NCBI GenBank assembly: GCA_051651645.1
Contig: JBOFSR010000030.1
Coordinates: 1-12,004, forward strand
DNA: 12,004 nt
Direction: 5' to 3'
From: JBOFSR01 sp051651645
GTDB lineage: Bacteria > Spirochaetota > Spirochaetia > Treponematales > Treponemataceae
Part shown: one piece after another, positions 1 through 5,621 of the stretch
Numbering within the stretch: the stretch's first letter is position 1
How the letters are laid out: every line of letters begins with the position of its first letter
Position numbers and translations under genes: made by a program
Notes under the pieces: generated by a model
Database searches by the model: none
Seen by the model: only the letters and a program-made list of their open reading frames with translations
Told to the model about the DNA's origin: nothing

Positions 1-64
1 GATAAGGCTCGACAATAGCTCGCTACAAATAGAAGCGAATTGACGCTATACGTAAAAACTCACT
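1..64 (-). repeat. Core copy 1 (truncated by window edge)
   Basis: Only the right part of the core is inside the window. The left arm and the left half of the TTGTCGA hairpin lie upstream. TCGACAA (9-15), the local palindrome TAGCTCGCTA and the right arm GTAAAAACT (52-60) are present. The array therefore continues outside the window. Confidence 0.85.
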
Positions 65-116
65 GACTTTGTTCTGAGATGGAAGAGCGCTGAAACTTCG
101 AATGCAACAAGTTGCA

Positions 117-198
117 TATAAGTTTTTACTTATCGACATAGTCCGACAATAGCTCGCTACAAATAGAAGTAAATTGACGCTATACGTAAAAACTCACA
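117..198 (-). repeat. Core copy 2, with wobble pairs on the minus strand
   Basis: The outer arms (117-129 and 186-198) can form a 13-bp stem if two G.U pairs are allowed on the minus strand; on the plus strand the same two positions are A.C mismatches. The inner hairpin has TTATCGA facing CCGACAA. Its two imperfect pairs are A.C on the plus strand and G.U on the minus strand. Strand is given as minus for this reason only; transcription has not been shown. Confidence 0.85.
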
Positions 199-250
199 GC
201 CTTTATTCTGAGTTGAGAGAACAACGAAGGTTCGAATGCAACAAGTTGCA

Positions 251-332
251 TATAAGTTTTTACTTGTCGACAAGCCTCGACAATAGCTCGCCACAAATAG
301 AAGTATAGTGACGCTATACATAAAAACTCAAG
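251..332 (-). repeat. Core copy 3, right arm altered
   Basis: The inner hairpin is perfect (TTGTCGA, 6-nt loop, TCGACAA). The right arm begins ATAAAAACT rather than GTAAAAACT. That change makes a C.A mismatch on the plus strand but a G.U wobble on the minus strand. The arm then diverges after CTCA, so about 11 of 13 pairs remain. Confidence 0.85.
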
Positions 333-364
333 GGGTTTGTTCTGAGTTGGAAGAGCAACAAAGA

Positions 365-407
365 TATGAATGCAACACGTTGCAAAGGTTTTATTGACCG
401 TCTTAGG
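365..407. repeat. Short insert after the second full unit (43 bp)
   Basis: This segment starts with the one variant copy of the 20-bp module (TGCAACACGTTGCA, differing inside the loop, with its stem arms kept) and continues with AAGGTTTTATTGA instead of a core. The next standard module begins at 408. The segment at 675-740 has the same type of layout. Confidence 0.75.
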
Positions 408-427
408 TTCGAATGCAACAAGTTGCA

Positions 428-509
428 TATAAGTTTTTACTTGTCGATAAGGCTCGACAATAGCTCGCTACAAATAAAAGTAAAGTGACGCTATACGTAA
501 AAACTCACA
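428..509 (-). repeat. Core copy 4 (best reference copy)
   Basis: The outer arms are at 428-440 and 497-509. The inner hairpin TTGTCGA (441-447), with loop TAAGGC, pairs with TCGACAA (454-460). TAGC (461-464) can pair either locally with GCTA (467-470) or distally with GCTA (490-493), so two alternative inner folds are possible. Confidence 0.88.
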
Positions 510-561
510 GGCTTTCTTCTGAGATGAGAAAACAACAAAGGTTCGAATGCAACAAGTTGCA

Positions 562-642
562 TATAAGTTTTTACTTGTCGGATAGTCCGACAATAGCTCG
601 CTACAAATAAAAGCATAGTGACGCTATACGTAAAAACTCACA
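562..642 (-). repeat. Core copy 5 with compensatory hairpin change
   Basis: The inner hairpin reads TTGTCGGA-TAG-TCCGACAA, an 8-bp perfect stem. Compared with copies 3, 4 and 6, the seventh pair has changed from A-T to G-C on both sides and the loop has shortened. Pairing is thus kept while sequence changes. This copy is 1 bp shorter, which explains the 133-bp spacing here. Confidence 0.88.
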
Positions 643-674
643 GGATTTGTTCTGAGTTGGAAGAGCGCTGAAGG

Positions 675-740
675 TTCGAATGCAACAAGTTGCAAGGGAT
701 TTATTGATCATACAAGGTAGTACTTGCTGGCAGTCCTAGC
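675..740. repeat. Short insert after the fourth full unit (66 bp)
   Basis: A standard 20-bp module is followed by AGGGATTTATTGATCAT and about 30 bp of sequence not seen elsewhere in the window; the next module begins at 741. Its beginning resembles the 365-407 insert (AAGG/AGGG followed by TTTATTGA), so the two inserts share an origin. Confidence 0.75.
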
Positions 741-760
741 TTCGAATGCAACAAGTTGCA

Positions 761-842
761 TATAAGTTTTTACTTGTCGATAAGGCTCGACAATAGCTTG
801 CTACAAATAAAAGTAAAGTGACGCTATACGTAAAAACTCACA
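761..842 (-). repeat. Core copy 6 (last full copy)
   Basis: The inner hairpin is perfect (TTGTCGA, loop TAAGGC, TCGACAA). TAGCTTGCTA replaces TAGCTCGCTA at the local palindrome. The outer arms are as in copy 4. Confidence 0.87.
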
Positions 843-918
843 GCCTTTATTCTATGTTGAGAGAGAAATGAAACTTCGACGGGGTGAGCGCTGAAGCTTC
901 GACATTTTCAGAAAAATG
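843..918. repeat. Degenerate end of the array and a small hairpin
   Basis: The linker after copy 6 is followed by two broken echoes of the module border (CTTCGAC near 876 and GAGCGCTGAAGCTTCGAC near 887-904) without the TGCAAC palindrome. A small hairpin, CATTTT-CAGA-AAAATG, follows at 903-918. The T-run at 934-942 is too far from this stem to make a convincing terminator. Confidence 0.55.
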
Positions 919-929
919 CTTAAAACTAG

Positions 930-958
930 ATGATTTTTTTTTAGCATGATGATATAAT
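930..958 (+). promoter_or_regulatory. Extended -10 promoter of ffh, predicted leaderless
   Basis: TGATATAAT (950-958) is a perfect extended -10 box. The -35 region is poor (ATGATT at 17 bp). A T9 tract (934-942) lies in the spacer. Only 7 nt separate the -10 from the ATG at 966, so transcription would be expected to begin at or very near the A of the start codon. No Shine-Dalgarno sequence is present. Confidence 0.7.
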
Positions 959-965
959 CGCAGCT

Positions 966-2309
966 ATGTTAGAGAAGATTACAAACACTTTTAGTTCGGT
1001 TATTCGTACGGTTTCTGGAAAGGCGACCATAACTGAAAAAAATATCGAAGACTATGTTGAACAGATCAAGATGGCACTTCTTGAGGCGGATGTTAACTTT
1101 CGTGTCGTTCGCCGCTTTGTTAATAGTACTATTGAAGAAGCAAAGGGTGAGAAGGTCTTGCGCTCGGTTAATCCTGGGCAACAATTCGTAAAGATTATTC
1201 ACGATAAAATTATTGCTTTGTTAGGTGATGAAAAGCAAGATTTGAAGCTCAAAGGGCCTGATACGCAGTCGGTCATTCTCTTTTTGGGTTTGCAAGGTTC
1301 AGGTAAGACGACGTCGGCTGCTAAGTTAGCGGCGCGGCTTTTGAAAAGTGGTCGTAAGCCAATTCTTGCCGCCTGTGATTTAGTGCGTCCTGCTGCGGTG
1401 GAGCAGCTTTGTGTGCTTGGTCAAAAAATTGGCGTTCCTGTGTATAAAGAGGATTCAAAGGATGCGATCAAGAATGCTAAAAGTGCGCTCAGCTATGCAA
1501 AAAAGAATAATTTTGACACGCTTATTATAGATACGGCAGGGCGTTTGCAGGTTGATGAGCCTATGATGGATGAGATAAAGTCTATCAAAAAGGCGGTTAG
1601 TCCTGATGAGATTTTACTTGTTGCCGACTCCATGACGGGGCAAAGTGCGGTGGATGTTGCAAAGGCGTTTGATGAGGCACTCAATCTTACAGGGGTGATT
1701 CTTACAAAGTTTGACTCTGATGCTCGTGGAGGTGCAGCGCTTTCGTTAAAGTCAATTACGGGCAAGCCCATTTTGTTTATTGGTACGGGCGAGAAAATAG
1801 ATGACTTTGAGCAGTTCTTTCCTGAGCGGATTGCCAGTCGAATTTTGGGCATGGGCGACATTGTTTCGTTGGTTGAAAAAGCCCAACAAACTATGGATGA
1901 AAAGGAAGCGCAGCTTCTTCAAAAGAAGATTTCAAATGAAACGTTTACCTTACAAGACATGCTCGATCAGTTGCAGCGAGTAAAGCAAATGGGGCCAATG
2001 GAAAGTTTGCTTGAGATGATGCCAGGGCTTGCAGGGCAAATTGATGAAAGTCAAATTGACACGAGTGGTTTAAAGTATCAAGAGGCAATCATTCAATCGA
2101 TGACTAAAAAAGAAAGAGCAAACCATCTAATCATAGGGCCAAGTCGGCGAAAGAGAATTGCTCGTGGTTCGGGAACTTCCGTTGCTGAGGTTAATCGACT
2201 GCTCAAGCAATTTGAAAAGACCCGTCTTGCCATGAAAAAGATGAGCCGCAAAGGTATGCAAGAAAAGATGATGAAGCAATTCGGCGGCGGTTTTCCTTCT
2301 ATGATGTAA
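966..2309 (+). CDS. ffh: Signal recognition particle protein Ffh (SRP54)
   Basis: This GTPase binds 4.5S RNA and the signal sequence of nascent membrane and secreted proteins, and delivers ribosomes to FtsY at the inner membrane. The 447 aa are normal for the family. The N domain spans about 1-95 and includes the typical ALLEADV (37-43). The G domain has P-loop GLQGSGKT (108-115), DTAGR (189-193) and TKFD (247-250). The methionine-rich M domain follows (about 325-435), with SMTKKER and a basic GPSRRKRIARGSG helix for RNA binding. The ATG at 966 fits the usual Ffh start, although it has no Shine-Dalgarno and lies 7 nt after a -10 box. The gene appears monocistronic: the rpsP-rimM-trmD genes often found downstream in other bacteria are absent, and an efflux operon follows after 132 nt. 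In the segment after TKFD, SD replaces the common GD, a mild variation. Confidence 0.97.
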   Translation: MLEKITNTFSSVIRTVSGKATITEKNIEDYVEQIKMALLEADVNFRVVRRFVNSTIEEAKGEKVLRSVNPGQQFVKIIHDKIIALLGDEKQDLKLKGPDTQSVILFLGLQGSGKTTSAAKLAARLLKSGRKPILAACDLVRPAAVEQLCVLGQKIGVPVYKEDSKDAIKNAKSALSYAKKNNFDTLIIDTAGRLQVDEPMMDEIKSIKKAVSPDEILLVADSMTGQSAVDVAKAFDEALNLTGVILTKFDSDARGGAALSLKSITGKPILFIGTGEKIDDFEQFFPERIASRILGMGDIVSLVEKAQQTMDEKEAQLLQKKISNETFTLQDMLDQLQRVKQMGPMESLLEMMPGLAGQIDESQIDTSGLKYQEAIIQSMTKKERANHLIIGPSRRKRIARGSGTSVAEVNRLLKQFEKTRLAMKKMSRKGMQEKMMKQFGGGFPSMM

Positions 2310-2432
2310 TCGCCAGAATACAAAGAATACACTCACTTGTCTGTGGCTATGCACATCTCATAGGCGTTTAAGGTGTTTCTAATGCCTGTGCGGTAAAAAA
2401 AATAGTATAGTTAGTATCTCTGATTGGCTATG

Positions 2433-2440
2433 AGGAGGAG
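2433..2440 (+). promoter_or_regulatory. Strong ribosome binding site choosing the start at 2442
   Basis: AGGAGGAG lies just before ATG 2442, with 1-3 nt spacing. It overlaps an alternative in-frame ATG at 2430 and a TTG at 2424, neither of which has a ribosome binding site. The start at 2442 also gives the best signal peptide. TATAGT at 2406-2411 is a possible -10 box for the operon, but no good -35 is visible. Confidence 0.65.
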
Positions 2441-2441
2441 A

Positions 2442-3896
2442 ATGAAAAAGATTGTCTGCTTTTTGCTGTTGCTATTTGTCATATTCATTGCATCCGCATT
2501 TGATATAGAGTCCTCGCTCAAGGTTTTATTTGATGAGAATATTGAGTATGTTTCGTATGATAAGCTTTTTCAATCGTATAAAGAGCGAGATGTTACTATT
2601 GCCCAGCTGCGTTTGCAATTAGACAAGGCTACAAATATGCTTGCCCAGACACGTTTACAAAAAGGTTTTGACATGAACCTTTCAACGGGGGAGTCCTCGG
2701 CTACTTTTTCCCCTGATGGAACGAGTCTTTCTTTTAATCCAAACGTGAGTCTTTCTTTGCCCTTTGCAAGTAATCTTACGATTAGTGGCTCTGTTCCTGT
2801 CAATGTTGAGGTTAGTGGCAGTGAAAATGAAACAACTATTACAGGCAGTAGTGTTACTGTCTCTGCAGATATTATTTCTTCTGTTGCACAAAATCTTACT
2901 ATTCAAGAGGAAAACGCTATTCGTGCCTTGTATGACGCACGGCAAAATTATCTCCAGCAAGAGTACGCACTAGAGAAAGAGTTTATTAATGAGATTAAAT
3001 CGCTTTATACGTATGCGCATAATGTGTTGCTGGCTCAAAATACTTTGTATGATGCTCAGCTTGAGTTTGATTTAGTAAAAACGCAGGGCTTTAGTCAGGT
3101 TTCTGCAACGTATCGCTCAAAGCAGGTTGCCGTACAAACGGCTCAGTTTGACCTTGACGATAAAAACTTGCTTTTCAAAAGCGAGTTACGTAAGTTTATG
3201 TTCAAAAGTGGCTTTCAAAATCCTGTGATGGTTGCAGATATTCCCAAAGATGATTTACTTGATTTTACCGAGTTTGATCAGGGTGCCTTTAGTCAGCTAG
3301 AAAGTGCAAGCTGGAAACATTATCTTGCACAATTGCAACGTAAGGCTCAAAAGAGTTTTACGCTTACAGGGAATGGGGGCTATCAATATAAAGATCGCTC
3401 AAATGTTGGTGCTGCAATAGATAGTGAGCATCATGCTTTGGCAGGGCTTCAGGCTCAGTATCGTGGGTTTTCTGTTGGAGCGGGTGTTTCTGTTCCTGTA
3501 AACAAGCCAGAGAGGGTTAGCTCAACGTTTTCTTTGGGGTGGAACTTTCAAAATACCTTTGCCGATAAATATAAGGAGAAAAACCTTGACCTTGGTATTG
3601 AGCTAGAAGAGCTTTCTATTAAAGGGGCATTGGAGCAGTATGATATTGTCAAAGATGAGCGAATTCAAACACGTGAAAATCTTTTGTGGAAGCTCTCTGT
3701 TCAAACGGAGCATGTGGAAATCTATAAAGATTATTTGCAGCAGTCAACGCTGTGGTTTGACAGGGGATTAATTAGCGTTACTCAATTTAATCAAGCAAAA
3801 CGTGATTACTCAACGGCATTAATCACGCTGATTAGTACCCAATTGAGTTGTTTGATTTATAACTTTGAAACAAAGAGTTTCTTTGTGGTAAAATAA
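2442..3896 (+). CDS. TolC-like outer membrane efflux protein
   Basis: The predicted product is 484 aa and probably forms the outer membrane channel of the exporter encoded downstream. Residues 1-19 form a signal peptide (Lys-Lys, a hydrophobic stretch, then cleavage after Ala-Ser-Ala). The mature part alternates long helical, Gln/Glu/Lys-rich segments (about 20-75, 155-250 and 375-470) with beta-rich Ser/Thr/Asn segments (about 78-150 and 290-365), the two-fold helix-strand-helix layout of TolC-family proteins. Sequence identity to well-known members is not obvious, so the call rests on architecture and gene order. It is the first gene of a four-gene run; the next gene starts 9 nt after the stop. 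Including the outer membrane component in the operon suggests a dedicated rather than shared channel. An alternative is a spirochaete-specific outer membrane factor outside TolC proper. Confidence 0.8.
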   Translation: MKKIVCFLLLLFVIFIASAFDIESSLKVLFDENIEYVSYDKLFQSYKERDVTIAQLRLQLDKATNMLAQTRLQKGFDMNLSTGESSATFSPDGTSLSFNPNVSLSLPFASNLTISGSVPVNVEVSGSENETTITGSSVTVSADIISSVAQNLTIQEENAIRALYDARQNYLQQEYALEKEFINEIKSLYTYAHNVLLAQNTLYDAQLEFDLVKTQGFSQVSATYRSKQVAVQTAQFDLDDKNLLFKSELRKFMFKSGFQNPVMVADIPKDDLLDFTEFDQGAFSQLESASWKHYLAQLQRKAQKSFTLTGNGGYQYKDRSNVGAAIDSEHHALAGLQAQYRGFSVGAGVSVPVNKPERVSSTFSLGWNFQNTFADKYKEKNLDLGIELEELSIKGALEQYDIVKDERIQTRENLLWKLSVQTEHVEIYKDYLQQSTLWFDRGLISVTQFNQAKRDYSTALITLISTQLSCLIYNFETKSFFVVK

Positions 3897-3905
3897 GGAT
3901 ACTAG

Positions 3906-4928
3906 ATGAAAAAAAAGACACGGCTAAAACTTATTATTTTCGCGCTCTGTATGCTGGTATTGATTATCGCTATTTCATTATTGCGTGGTTATTTTGAAAG
4001 CAAGTCAAACTCTTTGGTTAGTTATACGGTTCGCAAAGAAATGTATGAAAACAATATAGAAATATCGGGGAATATTGAGGCGGCAAATGAGCAGAAAATG
4101 CAATCCCCTGGGGAGTCAACCGTTGTTAAAGTATATGTTAAGCAAGGAGACAGGGTAAAACAGGGGCAGCTTTTAGTTGAGCTTGATAGCACAAGTGAAG
4201 CGTATAATCTTGCTCGTCTTGACTATGATATTGAGCAAAAGCGTCTTTCTGGTGCTTTAAAGGAAATACAGCTTGCCTTAAAGCAGCGAGTTTCGTATGT
4301 CAAAAACTTAAATGATCGTAAATTCTTTGCAAACTTTGATGGAATTGTTGCAAAGCTTAGTATAAAAGAAGGTGAGGTTACAGACATTAAAGATGAGGTA
4401 GGTGTTATTATCGACCGCAGCTACCTTAAAGCTTCTGTTGAAATTGTTGAAACTGATGCTAATAAGTTGCAATCGGGGCAAAAGGTTTTATTTACCTTTC
4501 CTGCGTATAAAAGCCGTGAGCCTGTTATTGGCTATGTGGAGTCATTCCCTGCTGTTGGGCGGATTACTACGCGCGGTGCAACGGTTGTTGATGCAGAGAT
4601 TCGCATAGAAAATCCTCCTGATCAAATCCTTACAGGGTTTTCTTTTACTGGTAAGATTGAAATTAGTCCTCCTCGTGAAGTGCTTATTGTTGAAGCTCAG
4701 GCGATTGGGTATGAGCAGGGTAAAGCCTTTGCTGAGGTGCAACAAAGTGATGGCGGTTATAAACGAGTGGATGTAGAAGTTCGCCCTTATGGGCAGTCTT
4801 TTGTAGAAATTGCACTCGCTCTCAAAGAAGGTGATATTCTAAAGCAACAAAGCCTTAGTCCTCGTAGTGGTAGGCTGAATCAGCGGGGGCGCCCGCCGTC
4901 AACTGCTGCGGCAGTGAGAGCTCGGTAG
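3906..4928 (+). CDS. Periplasmic membrane fusion protein, HlyD/MacA type
   Basis: The protein (340 aa) should bridge the inner-membrane transporter and the outer-membrane channel. It has one N-terminal membrane anchor (about 9-27), a first biotinyl-lipoyl half (about 62-94, with VKVYVKQGDRVKQGQLLVEL), a short helical hairpin (about 95-136), a second lipoyl half (about 137-170, FDGIVAKLSIKEGEV), a beta-barrel (about 171-255) and a membrane-proximal region (about 256-315). The hairpin is much shorter than the ~100 residues of classic MacA/HlyD, so docking to the channel may differ. The last ~25 residues are basic and rich in Arg, Pro, Ser and Ala, and are encoded by an unusually GC-rich patch. 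AAGGA 6 nt before the ATG supports the start. It lies between the TolC-like gene and the ABC ATPase. Confidence 0.88.
   Translation: MKKKTRLKLIIFALCMLVLIIAISLLRGYFESKSNSLVSYTVRKEMYENNIEISGNIEAANEQKMQSPGESTVVKVYVKQGDRVKQGQLLVELDSTSEAYNLARLDYDIEQKRLSGALKEIQLALKQRVSYVKNLNDRKFFANFDGIVAKLSIKEGEVTDIKDEVGVIIDRSYLKASVEIVETDANKLQSGQKVLFTFPAYKSREPVIGYVESFPAVGRITTRGATVVDAEIRIENPPDQILTGFSFTGKIEISPPREVLIVEAQAIGYEQGKAFAEVQQSDGGYKRVDVEVRPYGQSFVEIALALKEGDILKQQSLSPRSGRLNQRGRPPSTAAAVRAR
4883..4915 (+). other. Two adjacent GC-rich hairpins at the end of the fusion-protein gene
   Basis: GCGGG-GGCG-CCCGC (4883-4896) and ACTGC-TGCG-GCAGT (4902-4915) are two perfect 5-bp stems with 4-nt loops, 5 nt apart. They lie in the last codons of the membrane fusion gene and 19 nt before the ATPase start. 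The patch is far richer in GC than its surroundings. It could affect mRNA stability or the ratio of the two products, but this is inference. Confidence 0.6.
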
Positions 4929-4934
4929 TAAGAT

Positions 4935-5621
4935 ATGAGTAGTTTAATTGAGTTGCAAGATGTAAAACGTGTTTATCAAATGGGAGAAGAAACGGTTCGT
5001 GCTTTAGACGGGGTAACGTTTAGCATTGCAAAGGGCGAGTTTGTCTCTATTATGGGGCCTTCTGGGTCAGGCAAGTCAACGTGCATGAATATGATTGGCT
5101 GTCTTGATACGCCTTCTGCAGGAGATGTCATCATCAATGGTAAAAAGACTCGTCACATGAATGAAAAAGAGTTGGCTCTTTTGCGTAACCAAACTGTCGG
5201 TTTTGTGTTTCAGCACTATCATTTGCTTTCAAGTCTTACTGTTTTGGAAAATGTTATGCTTCCGTTACGCTATAAAAAAGTACCTATAGAGGAGCGCAGG
5301 GAAAAAGCTTTTGCCGCGTTAGATAAAATGGGATTATCTGATCGGTTGAATCATCGGCCAAATGAACTTTCTGGCGGACAAAAGCAACGTGTTGCCATTG
5401 CTCGTGCAACCGTTACTCAGCCCAAAATTATTCTTGCTGATGAGCCAACTGGAGCCTTAGATTCAGAGACGGGACAAAGTGTCATAAATCTTTTTCGTCA
5501 AATTAATAAAGAAGGCACAACTATTATTATCATTACTCATGATCAAGGGATTGGCAATACTACACCACGCAGTTTGCGTATTTTTGACGGCGTGATTAAA
5601 GAGGATGTCTACAATGATTGA
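4935..5621 (+). CDS. ABC transporter ATP-binding protein, MacB/LolD type
   Basis: This 228-aa ATPase powers the efflux complex from the cytoplasmic face. All key motifs are present: Walker A GPSGSGKST (41-49), Q-loop Gln93, signature LSGGQ (145-149), Walker B IILADE (165-170), D-loop after GALD, and switch His202. The length and the VRALDGV N-terminal region match the MacB/LolD/FtsE family, in which the ATPase pairs with an FtsX-fold permease. E. coli MacB fuses the two; here they are separate but overlapping genes. The ATG at 4935 is 6 nt after the preceding stop, with no clear Shine-Dalgarno, so translation probably depends on coupling with the upstream gene. The next gene starts inside its last codons. 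Confidence 0.95.
   Translation: MSSLIELQDVKRVYQMGEETVRALDGVTFSIAKGEFVSIMGPSGSGKSTCMNMIGCLDTPSAGDVIINGKKTRHMNEKELALLRNQTVGFVFQHYHLLSSLTVLENVMLPLRYKKVPIEERREKAFAALDKMGLSDRLNHRPNELSGGQKQRVAIARATVTQPKIILADEPTGALDSETGQSVINLFRQINKEGTTIIIITHDQGIGNTTPRSLRIFDGVIKEDVYND
5601..5605 (+). promoter_or_regulatory. Ribosome binding site choosing the permease start at 5614
   Basis: GAGGA lies 8 nt before ATG 5614. A second in-frame ATG at 5605 overlaps this site and has no ribosome binding site of its own, so 5614 is preferred. Confidence 0.65.

Larger units (their letters stand above)
1..905. repeat. Structured intergenic repeat array (six cores, seven palindromic modules)
   Basis: No gene is visible here; the whole stretch is a repeat array that enters from the left window edge and decays just before the ffh promoter. 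Two parts alternate: an ~80-bp core bounded by AGTTTTTAC and GTAAAAACT inverted arms, and a 20-bp module TTCGAATGCAACAAGTTGCA. A less conserved linker containing TTCTGAG joins each core to the next module. The modules start at 97, 231, 365, 408, 542, 675 and 741, so most spacings are 133-134 bp, with two short inserts of 43 and 66 bp. These periods are not multiples of three, which argues against a coding repeat. There is no transposase and no unique spacer sequence. I do not recognise the family. It may be a structured RNA repeat, a MITE-like or REP-like element, or a protein-binding array. Confidence 0.93.

Noticed and set aside
180..428. 82-residue open frame on the minus strand inside the repeat array
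   Set aside because: It is made of repeat copies (its KTYMQLVAFEP segment recurs because of the 20-bp module). The repeat period is not a multiple of three, so the frame is not kept between units.
97..760. Integron attC sites (some treponemes carry a chromosomal integron, and attC sites also fold on the bottom strand)
   Set aside because: The module does not contain the GTTRRRY core and its partner RYYYAAC (GTTGCAT fails in the R positions), and no cassette genes lie between the repeats.
1..905. CRISPR array
   Set aside because: The period of ~134 bp is too long, the sequence between modules is itself repeated rather than unique, and no cas gene is visible.
903..942. Intrinsic terminator from the CATTTT/AAAATG hairpin and the T9 tract
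   Set aside because: About 15 nt separate the stem and the T-tract, and the T-tract is better explained as part of the ffh promoter spacer.
1493..1861. 122-residue open frame on the minus strand inside ffh
   Set aside because: It lies wholly within the conserved G domain of ffh, has no ribosome binding site that I can see and shows no recognisable protein features; it is a shadow frame.
2424..2441. TTG or ATG (2430) as start of the TolC-like gene
   Set aside because: Neither has a ribosome binding site; they overlap the AGGAGGAG that serves ATG 2442, and they would place extra arginines before an already complete signal peptide.
5605..5613. Upstream ATG of the permease gene
   Set aside because: It overlaps the GAGGA site that is well spaced for ATG 5614, and the shorter start matches the usual MacB-type N-terminus.
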